From an uncultured Collinsella sp. (lineage in GTDB: Bacteria > Actinomycetota > Coriobacteriia > Coriobacteriales > Coriobacteriaceae), in contig USLO01000081.1 of assembly GCA_900555515.1 (NCBI GenBank), positions 1-7,716 on the forward strand: a DNA stretch of 7,716 nucleotides. Reading direction: 5' to 3'. Each line of letters starts with the position of its first letter. The stretch's first letter is position 1. The notes under the pieces were generated by a model. That model had not been told where the DNA came from. It saw only the letters and a program-made list of their open reading frames with translations, and did no database searches. The position numbers and the translations under genes were made by a program. Of this stretch, positions 1 through 5,602 are shown one piece after another.

Positions 1-243
1 ACGCTCGATAACGAGCCCATCGACCTGACGCTGATGGAGTACTCGCTGCTGAGCTTTTTGGCGACGCACCCCAACCGCGCCTACAGCCGCGAGGTGCTGC
101 TGCACCGCGTGTGGGGCTTTGAGTACTGCGGCGGCACGCGCACCGTCGACGTGCACATTCGACGCATCCGCTCCAAGGTGGGCCCGCAGATCGCGGCGCA
201 CATCACCACCGTCCGCGGCGTGGGTTATCTGTTTAAGGACTAG
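1..243 (+). CDS. OmpR-family response regulator, C-terminal part
   Basis: This is the C-terminal 80 residues of a two-component response regulator; the gene runs off the left edge, so the phosphoacceptor receiver domain is not visible. What remains is the winged-helix DNA-binding domain of the OmpR/PhoB family. It has the opening pattern LTLMEYSLLSFLATHP, the middle pattern SREVLLHRVWG, the recognition-helix pattern RTVDVHIRRIRSKVG and the closing wing TVRGVGYLFKD before a TAG stop. In this family, phosphorylation by a partner histidine kinase promotes dimerisation and binding to direct-repeat sites in promoters. No kinase gene follows: an intrinsic terminator begins 23 bp after the stop, so the kinase must lie upstream or elsewhere. 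The target genes cannot be read from this fragment. The family call is secure; the specific regulator (PhoP-, MtrA- or VanR-like) is not resolvable. Confidence 0.93.
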   Translation, partial: TLDNEPIDLTLMEYSLLSFLATHPNRAYSREVLLHRVWGFEYCGGTRTVDVHIRRIRSKVGPQIAAHITTVRGVGYLFKD

Positions 244-265
244 CAAATAAATAGAGGCAATGTGA

Positions 266-297
266 GGGTACCGGAGATTTCTCCAGTACCCTTTTCT
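266..297 (+). terminator. Intrinsic terminator of the response regulator gene
   Basis: An 11-bp stem, GGGTACCGGAG (266-276) with CTCCAGTACCC (281-291), has one C-A mismatch and a 4-nt loop ATTT. It is followed by TTTTCT. It begins 23 bp after the response regulator stop codon and fits a Rho-independent terminator for + strand transcription. Confidence 0.88.
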
Positions 298-561
298 CGT
301 TTAGGGTGAAAAGAGGACCTTTCATCGATTAAAAGTGTGTCAGTAAAACAATATCAAACGTATAGCACTATCTAACGAATATCATTTAGTTACCTGCCAA
401 GGATTTGTATAAACAGGGATATGTTGTTGATGCGAGCAAAACGATTTCGGGAATGATAACGCCAACGCAAACAGAAGTTATCAAAGAGACGAAAACCTAC
501 GCATGCGCGTTTCGGCAATGTTTTCTCTGGGAGGCTCCGGTCAAATGGCAGCGGGCGCGCA
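298..561. other. AT-rich stretch without a confident gene
   Basis: No gene can be called with confidence here. By direct count, bases 301-420 are about 34% G+C, far below the flanking genes. From about 405 to 650 all three forward frames are open in overlapping short runs: a TTG-start ORF at 405-593, an ATG-start ORF at 503-646 (47 residues, with three tryptophans within eight positions), and the frame that ends at 717. None has a convincing ribosome binding site plus family signature. The best-spaced Shine-Dalgarno-like match is GGGAGG at 529-534, ten bases before an ATG at 545 that lies inside the second ORF. A weak promoter-like pair, GTGTCA (337-342) and TATAGC (361-366) with an 18-bp spacer, could drive the small genes downstream, but each hexamer matches consensus at only about four of six positions. 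Confidence 0.4.
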
Positions 562-717
562 ATGGCAGTTGTGGGCTATGTGGCAATGCATAACACATAC
601 TCAAATGCCAAGAAGTACCTGCTTGTGGTTTGGAACGGATGGATAAACCGGCTGCAGTTTCTTCCATATGACGTATCAATTTACACGGCTCACGACGGAA
701 CATATTGCAAGGGGTGA
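562..717 (+). CDS. Possible small protein of unknown function (51 aa)
   Basis: I do not recognise this ORF. It reads MAVVGYVAMHNTYSNAKKYL at the N-terminus and ends YTAHDGTYCKG. It is rich in aromatic residues, with one terminal cysteine and a hydrophobic patch (YLLVVWNGW) too short for a confident membrane helix. Two points favour it being real: the codons look ordinary, and its TGA stop (715-717) overlaps a GTG at 714 in the frame of the next ORF, a GTGA arrangement typical of coupled genes. Against it, ATG 562 has no good Shine-Dalgarno, and the frame is open upstream to 460 without another usual start codon. It may therefore be the tail of a gene whose 5' part lies in another frame, or a chance ORF. 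Function unknown. Confidence 0.3.
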   Translation: MAVVGYVAMHNTYSNAKKYLLVVWNGWINRLQFLPYDVSIYTAHDGTYCKG

Positions 718-725
718 TTGTACTC

Positions 726-1082
726 GTGAATGGCGACAAGTTCATTAGAAGGGCAGTACCCCTATTGGTTCTTTTTCTTTCCTTGGTCGCTGCAGTGAGT
801 TTGTCCCTGCTAGGGGCGACTAATGGGGGAGAAAACGACACGGTTGTTGCGATCGAAGTTCGCACTCTATCGGATGTTCATAACGGGCAATTTGAGGCGT
901 TGATGCCAAGTGGTTGCCGTAAAAAGATTGATATGCGTCGCAAGTCAAGTTCCGGATATGTTGCAGGGTTGAAGGCAGGTGAAAAATGGATTCTAGTTTT
1001 TGTGGAAGATAAGGAACTTGACGGGACTGTTCTATATCCCCATTCAGCCGAGAAAGCCAAATCAAGTAGACAAGGGGAATGA
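726..1082 (+). CDS. Small membrane-anchored protein of unknown function (118 aa)
   Basis: I do not recognise the family. The GTG at 726 is chosen because AAGGGG (709-714) lies 11 bases upstream; GTG 714 and TTG 705 are in-frame alternatives. The N-terminus is basic (MNGDKFIRRA) and is followed by a hydrophobic helix at about residues 10-29 (PLLVLFLSLVAAVSLSLLGA). This predicts a signal anchor or uncleaved signal, with roughly 90 polar residues outside the membrane. There is no lipobox cysteine. The soluble part alternates short beta-like stretches (TVVAIEVRTL, KWILVFVEDK) with charged turns and has a single cysteine within SGCRKK, which suggests a small beta-rich domain. It sits between two other small ORFs in the AT-richer islet, and the next ORF opens in the same frame directly after its TGA. 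Codon use is less GC-biased than in htrA or ligA, consistent with recent acquisition. Function cannot be assigned. Confidence 0.6.
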   Translation: MNGDKFIRRAVPLLVLFLSLVAAVSLSLLGATNGGENDTVVAIEVRTLSDVHNGQFEALMPSGCRKKIDMRRKSSSGYVAGLKAGEKWILVFVEDKELDGTVLYPHSAEKAKSSRQGE

Positions 1083-1115
1083 AGAATAAATGATGGGAAG
1101 CAGTTTTTAGGCCTG

Positions 1116-1319
1116 ATGGCAGGAGTTCCCATTTTGATGCGAGCTGGGATGGCGGAAGCCTTGGAGCTGCCGAACGCTCGGAAGCGATTGACGCTCGTGG
1201 TTGACACGGTGGTCAGAGATGAAAATGGCAATGAAAAAACGCGAACAAGAAGCAGAGAGACTTTTTTCACGCCAGAGAGCGAAGCCGTGAGTTTTGCTAT
1301 CGACTGTTATATCGAATAG
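1116..1319 (+). CDS. Small hypothetical protein (67 aa or slightly longer)
   Basis: I do not recognise this ORF. From ATG 1116 it gives 67 residues: a short apolar start (MAGVPILMRAGMAEALELP), a beta-like stretch (RLTLVVDTVV), a charged segment (RDENGNEKTRTRSRE) and the end AIDCYIE. The frame is open back to the TGA of the preceding gene at 1080-1082, so the two genes are in the same frame separated by that stop. ATG 1116 lacks a well-placed ribosome binding site. A better-looking start is the ATGATG at 1090, placed eight bases after the previous stop behind GGGGAATGAAG, but it is one base out of frame and stops at TAG 1108-1110 after a run of five T. One extra T there would join it to this frame. 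The gene may therefore have suffered a one-base deletion, or may be translated from 1116 by coupling. Function unknown. Confidence 0.45.
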   Translation: MAGVPILMRAGMAEALELPNARKRLTLVVDTVVRDENGNEKTRTRSRETFFTPESEAVSFAIDCYIE

Positions 1320-1438
1320 ACATGACGGCATAGAACGAATTGGCCTATAAGCATGTCATTACTTAAGCAAAGCTGAAATCTTGGCATCTAGTGCTCGGGA
1401 CTGCCCAGCTTGGGGTACAACTCAACGTGAACAATGAT

Positions 1439-1473
1439 GGCCCGCCACATGTTTGGCGGGCCTTTGGTTATTT
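1439..1473 (+). terminator. GC-rich hairpin with T-rich tail before htrA
   Basis: A perfect 8-bp stem, GGCCCGCC (1439-1446) with GGCGGGCC (1455-1462), has an 8-nt loop and is followed by TTTGGTTATTT. It has the form of an intrinsic terminator for the small genes upstream, although its T-tract is interrupted by GG. Only about 20 bp separate it from the htrA start codon, and 5 bp from the htrA ribosome binding site. There is no room for a separate htrA promoter after it, so it may instead act within the htrA leader. Confidence 0.7.
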
Positions 1474-1477
1474 GACG

Positions 1478-1483
1478 AAAGGA
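1478..1483 (+). promoter_or_regulatory. Ribosome binding site fixing the htrA start
   Basis: AAAGGA lies eight bases before ATG 1492. This supports 1492 over the longer in-frame TTG at 1453, which falls inside the hairpin. Confidence 0.85.
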
Positions 1484-1491
1484 TTGCAGCT

Positions 1492-2946
1492 ATGAGCGAG
1501 AACGATTCCCAGCGTCCCCAGGATGCAGCCCACGCCGGCGAGACTCAGCAGCAACCGCGCGTGCAGGTGGAGTCGACGCCTGCCGACAGCAACATTCCCT
1601 ACGTGCAGGCCTACGACACGCAGACCGGAAAGCCGTTGGGCGGCCAGCAGGTTGTAAACAAGCACACAGTGGTCAAGACCAAGACCAAAAAGCTGCCGAT
1701 CTTTATTACGGCGCTTGCCGGTTGTGCCTGCGGCGCCCTGCTGGTCATCGCGCTCATTATGAGTGGCACGCTCGATATCGGCGGCGGCAGGAATGCCGTG
1801 ACGGCGGGCGCTTCGGGTTCGTCGACACAAAAGATCACGATCGACTCCGAGGACACCACGCTGGCCGAGGCCGTTTCTGCCAAGGCGTTGCCCTCCGTCG
1901 TTTCCATCACCGCCACTTCGAGCGGCAGCCAGAATGGCTCGCTTTCGCAGTCTGCCGACGAGTCGGATGGCTCGGGCAGCGTCGGTTCGGGCGTTGTGCT
2001 CGATACCGAGGGCCATATCCTCACCAACAACCATGTGGTCGATGGCTATGACCAGTACGTGGTGACCATGGACGACGGCACCACCTATGAGGCCGAGTTC
2101 GTGGGCAACGATGCCTCGAGCGACCTGGCCGTCATCAAGCTCAAGGATGCTGACGCCTCCAAGCTCACGCCGATTGAGATCGGTGACTCCTCCAAGCTCA
2201 ACGTGGGCGAGTGGGTTATGGCCATCGGCTCGCCGTTCGGCAACGAGCAGTCTGTCTCCACGGGTATCGTGTCGGCGCTCTATCGTTCCACGGCCATGAG
2301 CTCTACCAGCGGCAATACCATCTACGCCAATATGATCCAGACCGATGCCGCCATCAACCCGGGTAACTCCGGTGGCGCACTCGTCAACGACAACGGCGAG
2401 CTCGTGGGTATCAACTCGCTCATCGAGAGCTACTCGGGCTCCAGCTCGGGCGTGGGCTTTGCTATTCCCGTTAACTACGCCAAGAACATTGCCGACCAGA
2501 TCATCGACGGCAAGACGCCGGTTCATCCGTATCTGGGCGCCACGCTTTCGAGCGTCAATGCGCTTAACGCCCGCACTAACAAGCTGAGCACCGATAGTGG
2601 TGCGTACGTAGCGAGCGTCGTCGAGGACGGTCCCGCCGCCAAGGCCGGCATCCAGGAGGGCGATGTCATTACCAAGCTGGGCGACGACGAGATTACGAGC
2701 GCCGATGGTCTGATCATCGCGCTGCGCAGCCACGAGGTGGGCGAGAAGGTCGAGATCACGCTCATGCGTGGCACGGACGAGAAGAAGGTCACCGTCGAGC
2801 TGGGCTCCGACGAGGAGCTGCAGAACCAGCAGCAGGACGACAGCGCGACCGATACCGGTAACGGCGGTATTACCGACGAGCAGCTGCGCCAGTATCTGGA
2901 GGAGCTGCTGGGCCAGCAGGGCCAGGGTTACGGTCAGGGTTACTAA
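1492..2946 (+). CDS. htrA: HtrA/DegP-type membrane-anchored serine protease
   Basis: This 484-residue protein is a trypsin-like (MEROPS S1C) protease with one PDZ domain, which in this family cleaves misfolded or damaged proteins outside the cytoplasmic membrane. Residues 1-67 are a polar, probably cytoplasmic tail ending in KTKTKK. A single membrane helix spans about 68-91 (LPIFITALAGCACGALLVIA), followed by a Ser/Gly/Thr-rich linker. The protease domain covers about 115-340. The triad is intact: His181 in TNNHVV, Asp211 in SSDLAVIKL and Ser293 in the oxyanion motif PGNSGGA. The PDZ domain begins near HPYLG (345-349) and runs to about 440. The last 40 or so residues are polar and end in a Gln/Gly/Tyr-rich tail with repeated GQGY. 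One-membrane, one-PDZ architecture is usual for Gram-positive and actinobacterial HtrA. The gene is monocistronic: a hairpin lies just upstream and a strong terminator downstream. A response regulator lies 1.2 kb upstream, but no operator is visible to link them. Confidence 0.97.
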   Translation: MSENDSQRPQDAAHAGETQQQPRVQVESTPADSNIPYVQAYDTQTGKPLGGQQVVNKHTVVKTKTKKLPIFITALAGCACGALLVIALIMSGTLDIGGGRNAVTAGASGSSTQKITIDSEDTTLAEAVSAKALPSVVSITATSSGSQNGSLSQSADESDGSGSVGSGVVLDTEGHILTNNHVVDGYDQYVVTMDDGTTYEAEFVGNDASSDLAVIKLKDADASKLTPIEIGDSSKLNVGEWVMAIGSPFGNEQSVSTGIVSALYRSTAMSSTSGNTIYANMIQTDAAINPGNSGGALVNDNGELVGINSLIESYSGSSSGVGFAIPVNYAKNIADQIIDGKTPVHPYLGATLSSVNALNARTNKLSTDSGAYVASVVEDGPAAKAGIQEGDVITKLGDDEITSADGLIIALRSHEVGEKVEITLMRGTDEKKVTVELGSDEELQNQQQDDSATDTGNGGITDEQLRQYLEELLGQQGQGYGQGY

Positions 2947-2972
2947 CGAGCCGTATCGCACATATCGAAGCC

Positions 2973-3014
2973 AGAGGGGCTGTCCCGTCAACGCGGGACA
3001 GCCCCTCTTTTCTT
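2973..3014 (+). terminator. Strong intrinsic terminator after htrA
   Basis: A perfect 15-bp stem, AGAGGGGCTGTCCCG (2973-2987) with CGGGACAGCCCCTCT (2994-3008), has a 6-nt loop TCAACG and is followed by TTTCTT. It lies 26 bp past the htrA stop and separates htrA from ligA transcription. The complementary strand starts with AAGAAAAGAGGGG and gives the same stem but no downstream T-run, so it is mainly a + strand terminator. Confidence 0.95.
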
Positions 3015-3130
3015 ATTGATCCGTTGGGGACGGAGGAAAACGGACCATTTCGAAACGGCAAGGGCATGGTTTGATCGCGCGATCCACCCCGGTCTGGCGG
3101 CTGCCGATTCGGTGCGGTTCGAAAGGGCTA

Positions 3131-3165
3131 TTCGGCCCCGTTGCGACCGGTGGTACTCTAGTACC
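3131..3165 (+). promoter_or_regulatory. Putative ligA promoter overlapping a 14-bp palindrome
   Basis: TGGTACTCT (3151-3159) resembles an extended -10 element (TGn followed by TAnnnT), 36 bp before the ligA start codon; any -35 (TTCGGC at 3131-3136) is weak. The same bases form the palindrome GGTACT-CT-AGTACC (3152-3165), a possible operator or a short hairpin at the transcript start. It does not match the actinobacterial LexA box (GAAC-N4-GTTC). The promoter call is tentative; the palindrome is seen directly. Confidence 0.4.
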
Positions 3166-3194
3166 CGTTTGAAATCGAGCGAAGGAGTGCCGCT

Positions 3195-5423
3195 ATGGAG
3201 CAATCGAGCCTGTTTGGTGACGGCGTGGACATCGATACCGAAACGCCCACGACCGTGGAAGCCACCGCACCGACCGACGCCCGTGCCCAAGCGGCAGCGC
3301 GCGCGGCCGAGCTGCGCCACGAGCTCGATTACCACGCCTATCGCTACTACATGCTCGATGCGCCCGAGATCACGGACGCCGCCTTTGACAAAATGCTTGT
3401 TGAGCTGCAGGAAATCGAGGCCACCTACCCCGACCTGGTGACGCCCGACAGCTATACCCAGCGCGTGGGCGGGTACGTGAGTGAGCAGTTTACGCCGGTC
3501 ACGCATATGGCACGCATGTATTCCATGGACGATGCCATGGACCTGGACGAGCTCGACGCGTGGCTCCAGCGCACTGAGGATGCGCTCGGTGCCGGCAGCG
3601 TCACCTATACCTGCGAGCTCAAGATCGACGGTCTGGGCGTGGCGCTTACCTACCAAAACGGCACCTTTGTGCGCGCCGCCACGCGCGGTGACGGCACAAC
3701 GGGCGAGGACGTGTCGCTCAACGTGCGCACCATCAAGGATGTGCCCATGCATCTGTCCGAAGCGGCGCTCGCCCACATGGGCGCCGACCGCGAGCGTACC
3801 ATCGAAGTGCGCGGTGAGGTCTATATGCCCAAGGGCAGCTTTGTGCGCCTGAACGACGAGGCCGATGCCGAGGGCCGCGACCCCTTTGCCAACCCGCGCA
3901 ACGCCGCTGCAGGATCCCTGCGCCAAAAGGATCCAAAAGTTACGGCGCGCCGCGATCTGGCCACCTTTATCTACGCCATCGCCGACACCGACCCGCTGCA
4001 CGTTCACAGCCAGCGCGAGTTCCTCGATTGGCTGCGCAGCGCCGGCTTTAGTGTCAACCCCAACGTGGCACGCTGCGCCACACCCGCCGAGGTTCACGAG
4101 TTCTGTGCCCAGGCGCTTGAGCACCGCGGTGACCTCGATTACGACATCGACGGCGTGGTCGTAAAGGTCGATAGCTTCCAACAGCAGCTCGACCTGGGCT
4201 TTACCGCCCGCGCGCCGCGCTGGGCCATTGCCTTTAAGTTCCCGCCCGAGGAAAAGCAGACCATCCTGCGCGAGATTCGCATCCAGGTGGGCCGCACCGG
4301 TGTGCTCACGCCGGTCGCCGAGTTCGACCCGGTGACGGTCGCCGGTTCCACCATCGCGCGCGCCACGCTGCACAACATCGACGAGATCCGCCGCAAAAAC
4401 GTGCGCGAGGGCGACACTATCATCGTGCACAAGGCAGGCGACGTGATCCCCGAGGTCGTGGGCCCGGTGCTCGACAAGCGTCCTGCCGACAGTGTCGACT
4501 GGCACATGCCCGAGGTCTGCCCCGTGTGCGGCAGCCCCGTGGTCCACGAGGATGGTGAGGTGGCCTACCGCTGCGTGTCCATCGACTGCCCGGCGCAGCT
4601 CAAGGAGCGCCTGCTCCACTGGGTAAGCCGCGGCTGCATGGACGTCGACGGCCTAGGCGACGAGATCGTCGACAAGATGATCGCCGCCGGGCTGATTCAC
4701 GACGTCGCGGACTTCTACCAGCTCACAGTCGACGACATCGCCGGCCTGGACACGGGCCGCGTGTACGCGAGCACCAATAGCAAAAAGGGCGTCAAGAAGG
4801 GCGACCCCATTCCGGTAGGCCTCAAGACGGCCGAGAAAATCATCGCCGAGCTCAACAAGTCCAAGAGCCAGCCGCTCGGTCGCGTGCTGTTTGCCCTGGG
4901 CATTCGCCACGTGGGCAAGAGCGTGGGCGAGGTCATCGCCGAGCGATTCTTGTCGATTGACAAGCTCATCTTGGCGAGCGAAGAGGACATCGCCGAGTGC
5001 GAGGGCATCGGTCCCAAGATTGCGGCGAGCGTCAAGCAGTTCCTGGCCGTACCCGAGAACCTCGCCGTGCTGGAGCGCTTGCGTCAGGCGGGCCTGTCTC
5101 TCGAGGTCGACTTGGGCGCCGCTCATGCGCAAGCCGCAGCCGACGCTGGCGTGGCGGGCGAGCTCGCCGACGCGCAGCCGCTCGCGGGTCTGACCTTCGT
5201 GCTCACGGGCACGCTCGTCAACCGCACGCGCGACGAGGCGGGTGCGGCGCTCAAGGTGCTCGGCGCCAAGGTTTCGGGCAGTGTGTCAAAGAAGACGAGC
5301 TATCTGGTCGCCGGCCCCAAAGCGGGCTCCAAGCTCACCAAGGCCGAGCAGCTGGGCGTGCCCGTGCTGGATGAGGACGCACTCGAGCAGATTTTGGCTA
5401 CTGGTCAGGTGCCGGAGGCGTAA
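3195..5423 (+). CDS. ligA: NAD-dependent DNA ligase LigA
   Basis: LigA seals nicks in duplex DNA using NAD+, as needed for Okazaki fragment joining and excision repair. The start ATG is backed by AAGGAG seven bases upstream. The 742 residues are longer than the usual 670 or so. Domain order: an Asp/Thr/Ala-rich extension of about 30 residues; domain Ia with the NMN-binding pattern YHAYRYYMLDAP (46-57); adenylation domain with catalytic Lys143 in LKIDG, motif DIDGVVVK (about 317-324) and Lys348 in KFPPEEK; OB fold from about 352 with VGRTG; zinc finger with Cys442, Cys445, Cys460 and Cys465; helix-hairpin-helix region; and C-terminal BRCT domain (about 658-742, GLTFVLTGTL). All catalytic and zinc residues are present. 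An unusual insertion of about 23 residues (about 520-542, with KKGVKKGDPIP) lies in the helix-hairpin-helix region. The stop TAA overlaps the start of the next small ORF by one base. Confidence 0.99.
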   Translation: MEQSSLFGDGVDIDTETPTTVEATAPTDARAQAAARAAELRHELDYHAYRYYMLDAPEITDAAFDKMLVELQEIEATYPDLVTPDSYTQRVGGYVSEQFTPVTHMARMYSMDDAMDLDELDAWLQRTEDALGAGSVTYTCELKIDGLGVALTYQNGTFVRAATRGDGTTGEDVSLNVRTIKDVPMHLSEAALAHMGADRERTIEVRGEVYMPKGSFVRLNDEADAEGRDPFANPRNAAAGSLRQKDPKVTARRDLATFIYAIADTDPLHVHSQREFLDWLRSAGFSVNPNVARCATPAEVHEFCAQALEHRGDLDYDIDGVVVKVDSFQQQLDLGFTARAPRWAIAFKFPPEEKQTILREIRIQVGRTGVLTPVAEFDPVTVAGSTIARATLHNIDEIRRKNVREGDTIIVHKAGDVIPEVVGPVLDKRPADSVDWHMPEVCPVCGSPVVHEDGEVAYRCVSIDCPAQLKERLLHWVSRGCMDVDGLGDEIVDKMIAAGLIHDVADFYQLTVDDIAGLDTGRVYASTNSKKGVKKGDPIPVGLKTAEKIIAELNKSKSQPLGRVLFALGIRHVGKSVGEVIAERFLSIDKLILASEEDIAECEGIGPKIAASVKQFLAVPENLAVLERLRQAGLSLEVDLGAAHAQAAADAGVAGELADAQPLAGLTFVLTGTLVNRTRDEAGAALKVLGAKVSGSVSKKTSYLVAGPKAGSKLTKAEQLGVPVLDEDALEQILATGQVPEA

Positions 5424-5602
5424 TGGATATAGATAATTGCAATTGCTCGCAGGCGGAAGGGCACACGAGGCAAGCTCAAGTACAGGCAAAAGAGCTCCTG
5501 ATGGCGCGAATTCGCATTGCGGAACGTGAGCGCTCGGCAGGTGTATCTCGCGATGCTTTTGAGGCGTTGACCGAGCTGGAGACGAGACTCGGTCTAGCCT
5601 AG
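5423..5602 (+). CDS. Small protein translationally coupled to ligA (59 aa)
   Basis: I do not recognise a named family. The start codon shares one base with the ligA stop (TAATG), and GGAGG (5414-5418) within the ligA end lies four bases upstream, so translation is probably coupled to ligA. The N-terminus has a CNC pair (MDIDNCNCSQ). The rest looks like two amphipathic helices: RQAQVQAKELLMARIRIAER and, after an SAGVS turn, RDAFEALTELETRLGLA. There is no membrane segment. The helical tail is loosely reminiscent of the C-terminal part of small antitoxins, but no DNA-binding domain or toxin gene is present, so I do not assign that role. The last nine bases overlap the 3' end of the convergent MerR gene. 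Coding status rests on the coupling, ribosome binding site and sensible composition; its function, perhaps tied to ligation or repair, is unknown. Confidence 0.6.
   Translation: MDIDNCNCSQAEGHTRQAQVQAKELLMARIRIAERERSAGVSRDAFEALTELETRLGLA

Noticed and set aside
405..717. A lactococcin 972-like or other bacteriocin precursor, considered because of the YSN and Gly/Trp-rich peptides
   Set aside because: The GG-W-x-G...YSNYxH pattern is not reproduced in any one frame, there is no signal peptide, and no transporter or immunity gene is nearby.
497..865. Minus-strand ORF of about 122 codons in the low-GC islet
   Set aside because: It has no ribosome binding site or recognisable pattern, and it overlaps the better-supported forward ORFs, including one with a membrane segment.
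1320..1438. tRNA or riboswitch in the gap before htrA
   Set aside because: No cloverleaf arms, T-loop sequence or known aptamer core could be found; only a minor CCCA/TGGG stem near 1403-1415.
1453..1491. Longer htrA start at TTG 1453
   Set aside because: It falls inside the hairpin loop and stem with no Shine-Dalgarno; ATG 1492 has AAAGGA eight bases upstream.
1468..2991. Long open frame of about 507 codons on the minus strand opposite htrA
   Set aside because: It is the complement of a well-supported protease gene. Its composition (Arg, Leu, Gly, Ala, Val, Asp, His) is that of a mirror frame in GC-rich DNA, it has no family motif, and it crosses the htrA terminator.
3152..3165. LexA/SOS box before ligA
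   Set aside because: The palindrome is GGTACT-CT-AGTACC, not the GAAC-N4-GTTC core of actinobacterial LexA sites.
2988..4619. Long open frame of about 543 codons on the minus strand opposite ligA
   Set aside because: It mirrors the ligA coding sequence, which has every catalytic motif. The antisense translation shows no domain pattern and is explained by codon bias.
5423..5602. Antitoxin of a toxin-antitoxin pair
   Set aside because: The helical C-terminal half is only loosely similar in style, there is no DNA-binding N-terminus, and the neighbouring genes are ligA and a convergent regulator, with no toxin.
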